Positions 1-5,844 of a DNA stretch of 11,793 nucleotides are shown piece by piece. Origin of the DNA: an uncultured Phascolarctobacterium sp. (GTDB taxonomy: Bacteria; Bacillota; Negativicutes; Acidaminococcales; Acidaminococcaceae); the NCBI GenBank assembly GCA_937901335.1, contig CALCHC010000057.1, positions 1 to 11,793 of the forward strand, written 5' to 3'. The translations under genes were made by a program, and so were the position numbers. Position 1 is the stretch's first letter; each line of letters opens with the position of its first letter. The notes below the pieces were generated by a model, which worked only from the letters and a program-made list of their open reading frames with translations, was not told the DNA's origin and did no database searches.

Positions 1-2060
1 AGGCTAGAGTTGAAGGTGGTAATTATATCACTACAGGAGAAACTCCAAGTGTTGTTGATAGTCAATATGTAGTATCTGGTGGTAAGTGGGATATGGTTAT
101 TGGCGGTCATTATGTTCAAAACATAAAAACTGTCGATACAAATGTTAGTGTTAATTCTACAAACGTGACAATTACTGGTGGTGAAGTAGAACAAGTAATT
201 GGTGGTACTGCTGGTACTGATAATAAGAATTTAAATCATGCTTGGACTGGTTCTTCTAATTTGACAATTACTGGTGGCAAATTTGGTGCTGAAACTACAA
301 CTGCATCAGACAATGCTCCGGAATTCTTAGTTATCGGTGGTGACTTAATTAAATATAAAGACGACAGTGCTAGTACACTAAAAGGTGCCTCTACTATTCA
401 AGACGTAAATACTAACATCAGTGGCGGCACATTTAATTCTGCAATTTTTGGTGGCAGTGCTGCTATACAATATTATGGTGATGGTAATCATCCTGAAGGT
501 AGTGGTATTGATGTAAATGTTGCTAATGCTACTACTACAATTACTGGTGGTACTTTTAATCATGTTATTGCTGCAGGTGGCTTGGCTTATGGTGGACTTA
601 GCTCCTCTACTGTAGGTAAAGCAGTTTTAAATATTTCTGGTGCTGATACTAAAATTAACTGTGATATCTATGCAGGTGGTTTGTCTGGTGGCTTAGGTGT
701 TGGCCCTGATGTAGTAAAGTCTAATACCGTGAATAATGCCGAAATTAATATTGAAAATGTTAATGTAAAAAATGTTTATGGTACTAGTGGTGTAATTAAT
801 TTTGCAGACAACAAATGGAATTACTCACAAAGTTATGATGGCGAGAATAAAGGACAAGCTGTTGATACCACCCTTACTCTCACCAACGTTAAAGCTGAAA
901 CTGTAGATATTCAAGAAGGCTCCGTAACTTTGTCTGCTACTGAAGATGGTGAAACTAAAATTCAAACTTTGAAAACTGGTTCTGATGTTACCGTTTCTAT
1001 GGTAGCTGATAGTGCTACAACTGATGCTTTGAGTGGCGATGCAAAAGCTTTCAAAGAAAAAATTACCATTACCGATGCTTATGATGGCTATGAAAAAGTT
1101 GAAGGCAAAATGAATGCAGGTGACATTGTTGGTGATGTTACTTTTAAACTTGACGCTGAAGGTAATGTTATTGAAGGTAGCGTAGTTGAAAAAGCACATG
1201 AAGGTAATGCAAGTGTAGCTCATATGGCTAATATTGCTTTGATGTCTTGGCGTGCAGAAACCAACGATATGAATAAACGTATGGGTGAACTGCGTAATGC
1301 TAATGGTGAATATGGCGTTTGGGCTCGTATGGTTGGTGGCGAAGATGAATTCAAAAACGCTACATATGAATACACTCAATATCAATTAGGCTATGACGAA
1401 AAACTGAGCATTGATCCTTCTTGGACTGTTGGTGTAGCATTGAGCTATACTGATGGCGAAAGCAACTTTGGTCAAGGCAGTGGTGAAAACACTCATAAAG
1501 GATTGTCCGTATATGGTAGCAAATTGAATGATGACGGTAGCTTCATTGATTTGATTGCTAAATATTCTCGCCTTGAGCATGACTTAACTATTGATGGCGA
1601 TAAAGGTGATTACAGCACTAACGGTTATAGCGTAAGTGCTGAATATGGCAAACGTTTCGAACAAGGCAATGGTATGTGGATTGAACCGCAAGTTGAATTG
1701 ACCTATGGTAAAGTCAAGAGCGCAGAATATAAACTTGGAACTAAAACTGTTAGCCAAGATGCAATGGAAAGCTTAGTAGGTCGTATTGGTTTTAGCCTTG
1801 GTAAAGATATTAAAGACGGTAACGTATATGCTCGTGCATCTTACCTCTATGATTTCGAAGGTGAAACTAATGTTGCATTTGCAAATGGTGCTTCCAGAAA
1901 CTTTGAATATGACCTCGGTGGTGGCTGGTTTGAAGTTGGCGTAGGCGCTAACATTAATTTGTCCAAAGCAACTTATATCTATGCTGACGTAGAAAAAACC
2001 TTTGGTGGCGAAGTTGACACCAACTGGCAATGGAACTTGGGCGTACGCTACAGCTTCTAA
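1..2060 (+). CDS. Autotransporter (type Va secretion), 5'-truncated by the window edge
   Basis: The frame is open from the left edge (first full codon at position 3), so the true start and signal peptide lie outside the window; the ATG at 93 is only an internal Met. The product should be a surface protein whose C-terminal barrel sits in the outer membrane and carries the passenger out. Roughly 3-870 is a Gly/Thr/Asn-rich passenger with repeated TITGG/NISGG-type motifs followed by VIGG or AAGG turns, as expected of a right-handed beta-helix. About 1209-1293 reads as the amphipathic pore helix (ASVAHMANIALMSW... to MGELR). From about 1312 (GVWARMVGG) to the end is a roughly 250-residue barrel of alternating strands ending GVRYSF, with the terminal Phe used in outer-membrane assembly. 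The passenger has one Cys (codon 660-662), unusual but not rare. The family call is firm; the passenger's ligand cannot be read from sequence. Confidence 0.9.
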   Translation, partial: ARVEGGNYITTGETPSVVDSQYVVSGGKWDMVIGGHYVQNIKTVDTNVSVNSTNVTITGGEVEQVIGGTAGTDNKNLNHAWTGSSNLTITGGKFGAETTTASDNAPEFLVIGGDLIKYKDDSASTLKGASTIQDVNTNISGGTFNSAIFGGSAAIQYYGDGNHPEGSGIDVNVANATTTITGGTFNHVIAAGGLAYGGLSSSTVGKAVLNISGADTKINCDIYAGGLSGGLGVGPDVVKSNTVNNAEINIENVNVKNVYGTSGVINFADNKWNYSQSYDGENKGQAVDTTLTLTNVKAETVDIQEGSVTLSATEDGETKIQTLKTGSDVTVSMVADSATTDALSGDAKAFKEKITITDAYDGYEKVEGKMNAGDIVGDVTFKLDAEGNVIEGSVVEKAHEGNASVAHMANIALMSWRAETNDMNKRMGELRNANGEYGVWARMVGGEDEFKNATYEYTQYQLGYDEKLSIDPSWTVGVALSYTDGESNFGQGSGENTHKGLSVYGSKLNDDGSFIDLIAKYSRLEHDLTIDGDKGDYSTNGYSVSAEYGKRFEQGNGMWIEPQVELTYGKVKSAEYKLGTKTVSQDAMESLVGRIGFSLGKDIKDGNVYARASYLYDFEGETNVAFANGASRNFEYDLGGGWFEVGVGANINLSKATYIYADVEKTFGGEVDTNWQWNLGVRYSF
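168..550 (+). repeat. Passenger repeat motif, three exact 14-bp copies
   Basis: The 14-mer ACAATTACTGGTGG occurs at 168-181, 264-277 and 537-550, always in the same frame and encoding the TITGG core of a beta-helix rung. A diverged copy (NISGG) lies near 414-428 and a weaker one (NISGA) near 630-645. Spacing is irregular (96 and 273 bp, both multiples of three), so this looks like decayed intragenic duplication rather than a tandem array. Confidence 0.65.
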
Positions 2061-2081
2061 TAACTTCATAAACTAAATAAT

Positions 2082-2111
2082 AAAAGGCTCTGCATTTGCA
2101 GAGCCTTTTTT
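2082..2111 (+). terminator. Rho-independent terminator of the autotransporter gene
   Basis: A perfect inverted repeat pairs 2082-2094 with 2097-2109. Its G+C-rich core is GGCTCTGC/GCAGAGCC with a short A/T apex, and it runs directly into six T residues at 2106-2111. It starts 21 bp after the autotransporter stop codon and insulates that gene from the nuclease downstream. Confidence 0.93.
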
Positions 2112-2236
2112 GTATGTTTCACTTAGAATTCACGTGGATTTCACAACATCGCGAAATAAAAATGGGAGTTTTGAATTTTTCCTCGAAGCATTTATTTAAG
2201 TCGTAATTACGATAAAATATTGAGAGGAGAATATAT
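2112..2236 (+). promoter_or_regulatory. Spacer with tentative nuclease promoter, palindrome and RBS
   Basis: This AT-rich spacer must hold the nuclease promoter, because a terminator closes the gene before it. The best -10 is TAAAAT (2213-2218) with a poor -35 TTTATT (2191-2196) 16 bp upstream, so the promoter call is weak. A perfect 12-bp palindrome, TCGTAATTACGA (2201-2212), abuts the -10 and could be an operator. Three TTCAC words start exactly 11 bp apart (TTTCAC 2117, ATTCAC 2128, TTTCAC 2139). The ribosome binding site is GAGGAG at 2224-2229, 7 nt before the ATG. Confidence 0.4.
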
Positions 2237-3241
2237 ATGTTGATTAATGATTTTGAGTACATAAAGGTCTTGGAAAACATTAAAAAAGAAATTGCAACGG
2301 CGCAATATCGTGCAAGTATAAGTGTGAATGTAGAAATGTTGTTATTGTATTATGATATTGGATGTATAATTAATTCTCACAAGGCGTGGGGAAATAAGTT
2401 TGTTGAGAATCTTGCATTAGATTTACGGATGGCGTTTCCGAATGTTAGAGGCTATTCAGCTAGAAATCTAAAGTATATGGCGAAATATGCTCTTGCATAT
2501 CCTGAACGAGAATTTGTGCAAACAGTGTCTGCACAAATTCCTTGGTCTCACAATGTAGCGATTTTAGAAAAAGTTAAAGAATTAGATGAAAGAATTTGGT
2601 ATATACAAAAAACTTCGGAAAATGGTTGGTCTCATAGTGTGTTAATTCATCAAATTGAGAGTGGTCTTTATCAAAGACAAGTTTTAGCTAATAAAGTTTC
2701 TAACTTCGAAAATAGATTACCTTCTCCACAAAGTGAATTAGCAGTTCAAACGATGAAAGATCCCTATGTTTTTGATTTTATTCAATTAAGAGAAGAAATG
2801 TTAGAACGAGATATTGAGGAAGCCTTGATTAAGGATGTTACAAAGTTGTTGTTAGAATTGGGTACTGGTTTTGCTTTTCTTGGGAACCAATATCGTTTGA
2901 ATATTGGTGGGGAGGATTTTTATATTGACTTATTATTTTATAATTTGAATTTGCGTTGCTATGTAGTAATTGAATTGAAGACTGGTGAGTTTAAGCCAGA
3001 ATATGTTGGACAACTTAATTTTTATTTATCAGCAATTGATGCCAATCTGAAAACAGAACAAGATAATTCTGCGATTGGTTTATTGTTATGTAAAAATAAG
3101 AATAATATTGTAGCTGAATATTCTTTGAAAGATATATCTAAACCTATTGGGGTCAGCGAATATAAAATTACTAATAATCTCCCTGATGAATTTGAAAAAC
3201 AGTTGCCTTCTATCGAGGATATTCAGCGTCGTATAAAGTGA
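2237..3241 (+). CDS. YhcG/DUF1016-family PD-(D/E)XK nuclease, stand-alone
   Basis: This 334-residue protein matches the two-domain YhcG layout. The N-terminal DUF1016 helical/winged region (about 10-165) includes YDIG, GYSARNLKYM and the WSH motifs at 103-105 and 131-133. The C-terminal nuclease fold (about 175-325) has a beta-hairpin with D231 (YIDLLFY), E246-x-K248 (VIELKTG) and Q259, which form a complete PD-(D/E)XK active site, so it should be catalytically competent. Members often sit near restriction or defence genes, but here there is no methylase, specificity subunit or toxin partner, and the substrate is unknown. Nine of 14 Arg codons are AGA, CGA or CGG, whereas lepA and dnaK use almost only CGT/CGC, and the gene is visibly more AT-rich than its neighbours. 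That fits acquisition. It is flanked by terminators on both sides and is probably monocistronic. The ATG is chosen from its good RBS at 2224-2229. Confidence 0.88.
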   Translation: MLINDFEYIKVLENIKKEIATAQYRASISVNVEMLLLYYDIGCIINSHKAWGNKFVENLALDLRMAFPNVRGYSARNLKYMAKYALAYPEREFVQTVSAQIPWSHNVAILEKVKELDERIWYIQKTSENGWSHSVLIHQIESGLYQRQVLANKVSNFENRLPSPQSELAVQTMKDPYVFDFIQLREEMLERDIEEALIKDVTKLLLELGTGFAFLGNQYRLNIGGEDFYIDLLFYNLNLRCYVVIELKTGEFKPEYVGQLNFYLSAIDANLKTEQDNSAIGLLLCKNKNNIVAEYSLKDISKPIGVSEYKITNNLPDEFEKQLPSIEDIQRRIK

Positions 3242-3262
3242 AAAAGAGGCGTTTGAAAAATG

Positions 3263-3292
3263 AAATAAGCTACCTTTACAGGTAGCTTATTT
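3263..3292 (+). terminator. Hairpin terminator of the nuclease gene
   Basis: A perfect 13-bp inverted repeat pairs 3263-3275 with 3280-3292 around a TTAC loop, 21 bp after the nuclease stop. The T-run is interrupted (TTATTTATTATA), so it is weaker than the terminator at 2082-2111. It also lies beyond the rpsT terminator on the minus strand and could back it up. Confidence 0.75.
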
Positions 3293-3329
3293 ATTATAAC
3301 TAGATTGATAGTAAAATATTTCATACAAC

Positions 3330-3359
3330 AAAAAAACCTGTCCTCTTTCGAGAACAGGT
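3330..3359 (-). terminator. Rho-independent terminator of rpsT
   Basis: On the minus strand, 3359-3350 pairs with 3345-3336 to form a 10-bp stem with a single G-T wobble, capped by a GAAA (GNRA-type) tetraloop. It is followed by seven T residues (A-run 3330-3336 on the plus strand). It lies about 50 bp after the rpsT stop. Confidence 0.93.
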
Positions 3360-3372
3360 CAGCTTGTAAAAT

Positions 3373-3400
3373 AAATAAGTGCACGCGCGTAAACTTATTT
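3373..3400. repeat. Nested 28-bp palindrome in the rpsT 3' untranslated region
   Basis: AAATAAGT (3373-3380) and ACTTATTT (3393-3400) are an 8-bp inverted repeat. Exactly on the same centre sits the perfect palindrome ACGCGCGT (3383-3390). Only the two base pairs between the layers (GC against AA) break the symmetry, so 24 of 28 positions are symmetric. The element lies between the rpsT stop codon and the rpsT terminator. The centre would need to open to form an RNA loop, so a DNA-binding site is as plausible as an mRNA hairpin. Function unknown. Confidence 0.6.
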
Positions 3401-3409
3401 CTCAATCAA

Positions 3410-3673
3410 TTAGCCCATAGCGTTGATTTTTTTAGCAAGTCTGGATTTTTTGCGAGCTGCAGCATTTTTGTGGATAATGCCTTTGCGAGCTGCTTTATCG
3501 ATCAAACCGGAAGCAGTAGCGAAAGTAACTTTTGCGTCTTCTTGAGCACCAGCTTCAGTCAAAGCAACTACTTTACGAGAAGCGTTACGGAGAGCAGCTT
3601 TCATCGGAGCGTTTTTAGCACGACGTTCTGCATCGGTTTTTACACTGCGGATAGAAGATTTAATGTTCGGCAA
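3410..3673 (-). CDS. rpsT: Small ribosomal subunit protein S20 (bS20)
   Basis: This 87-residue, very basic protein starts MPNIKSSIRSVKTDAERR and carries the conserved S20 features: a KSSIRSVKT start, alternating Lys/Arg/Ala helices (RRAKNAPMKAALRNASRK) and the C-terminal HKNAAARKKSRLAKKINA block. It binds 16S rRNA in the body of the 30S subunit. Length is normal for the family. The start is TTG (3673-3671), chosen because it gives the invariant N-terminus and has a perfect SD nearby; E. coli rpsT also starts with UUG. It is transcribed alone, divergent from lepA and convergent with the nuclease gene. Confidence 0.97.
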   Translation of the reverse strand: MPNIKSSIRSVKTDAERRAKNAPMKAALRNASRKVVALTEAGAQEDAKVTFATASGLIDKAARKGIIHKNAAARKKSRLAKKINAMG

Positions 3674-3680
3674 CTGAATT

Positions 3681-3688
3681 CACCTCCT
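3681..3688 (-). promoter_or_regulatory. Perfect Shine-Dalgarno deciding the TTG start of rpsT
   Basis: The minus strand reads AGGAGGTG, full complementarity to the 16S rRNA tail, just upstream of the TTG codon at 3673-3671. No ATG or GTG in frame is similarly placed. Confidence 0.9.
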
Positions 3689-3695
3689 GACTTTT

Positions 3696-3707
3696 TCTGT
3701 ACTGAAA
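3696..3707 (-). promoter_or_regulatory. Mirrored 12-bp motif, rpsT copy
   Basis: TCTGTACTGAAA on the plus strand, identical to 3845-3856. Read along rpsT it lies 1 bp past the -10 and covers the predicted start site. Its core TCWGTACWGA is a near-palindrome with one mismatched pair. It is a candidate operator or start-site element; the binding factor is unknown. Confidence 0.5.
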
Positions 3708-3708
3708 T

Positions 3709-3737
3709 ATTCTAACACAATGTTCCCCGTTATGCAA
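3709..3737 (-). promoter_or_regulatory. Sigma-A promoter of rpsT
   Basis: On the minus strand, TTGCAT (3737-3732) and TAGAAT (3714-3709) are separated by 17 bp, and TGT before the -10 gives an extended TGn element. Above the -35 lies an A/T tract (about 3747-3767 on the plus strand, with AAAAAAATTTAAAT) that resembles an UP element, as expected of a strong ribosomal-protein promoter. Transcription should start near 3702. Confidence 0.82.
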
Positions 3738-3812
3738 GGTTTCTGTGAAAAAAATTTAAATAATATTGTGGAGAAGAAGTGGTAAGAACACAATGGGTGG
3801 TACTTTTTATCG

Positions 3813-3842
3813 TAGACAGTACTTGCTTTGTAATGTTATAAT
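3813..3842 (+). promoter_or_regulatory. Sigma-A promoter of lepA
   Basis: TAGACA (3813-3818, five of six consensus bases) and a perfect TATAAT (3837-3842) are 18 bp apart, with TGT immediately before the -10 giving an extended element. Transcription should start near 3849, leaving a leader of about 45 nt before the lepA ATG. A half-match to the shared motif, CAGTACT (3817-3823), overlaps the -35. Confidence 0.82.
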
Positions 3843-3844
3843 AA

Positions 3845-3856
3845 TCTGTACTGAAA
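3845..3856 (+). promoter_or_regulatory. Mirrored 12-bp motif, lepA copy
   Basis: TCTGTACTGAAA, identical to 3696-3707. It lies 2 bp past the lepA -10 and covers the predicted start site, the same placement as the rpsT copy but in opposite orientation relative to transcription. Confidence 0.5.
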
Positions 3857-3894
3857 AAATAATTATTAAAACTTTTTACATAAAGGAGCTTACG

Positions 3895-5691
3895 ATGGAT
3901 CAAAGCAAAATCCGCAATTTTTCTATTATTGCCCATATCGACCATGGCAAGTCCACTTTAGCTGACAGATTGATTGAATACACCGGCACTCTTTCCAAAC
4001 GTGAAATGGAAGAACAAATTCTCGACTCTATGGATTTGGAACGTGAACGTGGTATTACCATTAAAGCGCAAGCTGTGCGTAGTATTTATAAAGCACGTGA
4101 CGGCGAAGAGTATATGCTCAACTTTATCGATACCCCCGGTCACGTAGACTTTACCTATGAAGTTTCTCGTGCTTTGGCTGCGTGCGAAGGTGCGCTCTTA
4201 GTAATTGACTCTACCCAAGGTATTGAAGCACAAACTTTGGCTAACGTATACTTGGCGTTGGACAACGACTTGGAAATTATCCCCGTTGTAAATAAAATTG
4301 ACCTTCCCAGTGCTGACCCTGACCATGTTAAAAAAGAAGTTGAAGACGTTATTGGTATTGACGCTTCTGACGCAGTACTCTGCAGTGCGAAAACCGGTAT
4401 TGGCATTGAAGATGTATTGGAAGCAATCGTAGCGAAAGTTCCTGCTCCCAATGGTGATCCTGAAAAACCGCTCAAGGCATTGGTGTTCGACTCCAAGTTT
4501 GACGCATATAAAGGCGTAGTGCTTTATGTACGCGTAATTGATGGTAGCATCAAAAAAGGTATGAAGATTCGCATGATGGCAACCGGTGCTGAATTTGATG
4601 TAACTGAAGTTGGTTACTTCAAACCCGGTCTTGTTAACGTAGATTCTTTGGAAGTAGGTCAAGTAGGTTTCTTTGCTGCTTCTATTAAAAATGTAAAAGA
4701 TGCTCGTGTTGGTGATACTGTTACCGATGCTAACAATCCTGCTCCGGCAGCACTCCCCGGTTATCGCAAAGCTACTCCGATGGTATTCTGCGGTCTTTAT
4801 CCTGTAGAAAACTCCGACTATGACAACTTGCGTGATGCTTTGGAAAAACTTCAACTGAACGACGCATCCTTGGTGTTTGAACCGGAAACCTCCATCGCAT
4901 TGGGTTTCGGCTTCCGTTGCGGTTTCTTGGGCTTGCTTCACATGGATGTTATCAAAGAACGCTTGGAACGCGAATACGGTTTGGCACTTATTACCACTGC
5001 TCCTAACGTAATTTACGAAGTGTTCCGTACTAACGGTGATGTTGAAATGGTAGATAATCCGGCGCACTTCCCTGAACCGACTGTTATCGACCACGTTGAA
5101 GAACCTTTCGTAAATGCAACCATCATTGTTCCCAAAGACTATGTTGGTGCTGTTATGGAACTTAGCCAAGAAAAACGCGGTGAATATGAAAATATGACTT
5201 ATCTTGATGAAAGTCGTGTAATGATTCACTATGCACTTCCCTTGAGTGAAATTATCTATGACTATTTTGATAGATTGAAATCCACAACTCGTGGTTATGC
5301 TTCTTTGGACTACGAACTTTGCGGTTATCGCGCTTCTAATCTGGTTAAAGTTGATATCCTGCTCAACGGTGACCAAGTTGACGCACTTTCTGCAATCGTA
5401 CATCGCGACAAAGCACAAGTACGCGGTCGTCAATTGGTAGAAAAATTGCGTAGCCTGATTCCTCGCCAAATGTTTGAAATTCCTGTTCAAGCTGCTATCG
5501 GTAATAAAGTTATCGCTCGTGAAAACGTACGCGCAATGCGTAAAGACGTATTGGCTAAATGTTATGGCGGTGACATCAGCCGTAAACGTAAGCTGCTTGA
5601 AAAACAAAAAGAAGGCAAAAAACGCATGAAACAAGTTGGGTGCGTGGAGTTGCCGCAAGAGGCTTTCATGGCAATCCTTAAAATGGACTAA
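3895..5691 (+). CDS. lepA: Elongation factor 4 (LepA), ribosome-associated GTPase
   Basis: The 598-residue product is full length for LepA. It is an EF-G-like translational GTPase that acts on ribosomes; back-translocation and 30S biogenesis roles have both been proposed for the family. GTPase motifs: G1 AHIDHGKST (13-21), G2 RGIT (52-55), G3 DTPGHVDF (79-86) with catalytic-type H83, G4 NKID (133-136) and G5 SAK (164-166). The EF-G-like domains follow, with GFRCGFLGLLHM, and the LepA-specific C-terminus ends in a basic RKRKLLEKQKEGKKR stretch and ELPQEAFMAILK. The ATG at 3895 has AAAGGAG at 3882-3888, six nt upstream. The frame is open back to a TTG at 3766, but that extension crosses the promoter and is rejected. 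Codon use is CGT/CGC-biased, consistent with good expression. lepA and hemW are commonly adjacent in Firmicutes. Confidence 0.98.
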   Translation: MDQSKIRNFSIIAHIDHGKSTLADRLIEYTGTLSKREMEEQILDSMDLERERGITIKAQAVRSIYKARDGEEYMLNFIDTPGHVDFTYEVSRALAACEGALLVIDSTQGIEAQTLANVYLALDNDLEIIPVVNKIDLPSADPDHVKKEVEDVIGIDASDAVLCSAKTGIGIEDVLEAIVAKVPAPNGDPEKPLKALVFDSKFDAYKGVVLYVRVIDGSIKKGMKIRMMATGAEFDVTEVGYFKPGLVNVDSLEVGQVGFFAASIKNVKDARVGDTVTDANNPAPAALPGYRKATPMVFCGLYPVENSDYDNLRDALEKLQLNDASLVFEPETSIALGFGFRCGFLGLLHMDVIKERLEREYGLALITTAPNVIYEVFRTNGDVEMVDNPAHFPEPTVIDHVEEPFVNATIIVPKDYVGAVMELSQEKRGEYENMTYLDESRVMIHYALPLSEIIYDYFDRLKSTTRGYASLDYELCGYRASNLVKVDILLNGDQVDALSAIVHRDKAQVRGRQLVEKLRSLIPRQMFEIPVQAAIGNKVIARENVRAMRKDVLAKCYGGDISRKRKLLEKQKEGKKRMKQVGCVELPQEAFMAILKMD

Positions 5692-5694
5692 TTT

Positions 5695-5817
5695 AAAACT
5701 CGTTATAAGCACCGTTATGCTTTGTCGCAATTTATTCGCTTGCTCGACGTACGCTTAGTACGCCTTCGCTGCACGAATTGCATTGCTTCGCGCCTTCCGG
5801 TACTTCTAACGAGTTTT
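5695..5817. repeat. 123-bp foldback (MITE-like or structured intergenic) element between lepA and hemW
   Basis: The outer arms 5695-5714 and 5798-5817 are 20-bp inverted repeats with 18 pairs; the first 11 (AAAACTCGTTA) are perfect. Nested within are GCAATT (5727-5732) with AATTGC (5776-5781), and an apical CGTAC (5748-5752) with GTACG (5758-5762) around a GCTTA loop. All three layers share nearly one centre, so almost the whole spacer can fold into one long imperfect hairpin. It starts 3 bp after the lepA stop. The interior is richer in CG dinucleotides than other spacers here. A dispersed palindromic repeat, a degenerate MITE, or a structured operon element modulating hemW expression are all possible; no transposase is present. 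Confidence 0.7.
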
Positions 5818-5844
5818 CGTTTTATCAAAGAAGTTGGTAATATA

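Noticed and set aside
825..1385. 186-codon antisense frame within the autotransporter
   Set aside because: Ser/Thr/Phe/Ile-rich shadow of the sense frame without a start signal.
3305..3715. 136-codon plus-strand frame across rpsT
   Set aside because: It overlaps the clear rpsT gene and its terminator on the opposite strand; no RBS and no family match.
3766..3894. N-terminal extension of lepA from an upstream TTG
   Set aside because: It would translate the lepA promoter itself; the ATG at 3895 has a good SD and gives the normal LepA N-terminus.
4198..5730. 510-codon open frame antisense to lepA
   Set aside because: Same cause as in dnaK: codon bias of a well-expressed gene. No recognisable domain, and it runs into the foldback element.
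5722..5844. N-terminal extension of hemW from a TTG
   Set aside because: It would run through the palindromic element and adds residues not found in HemW; the ATG at 5845 gives the standard start.
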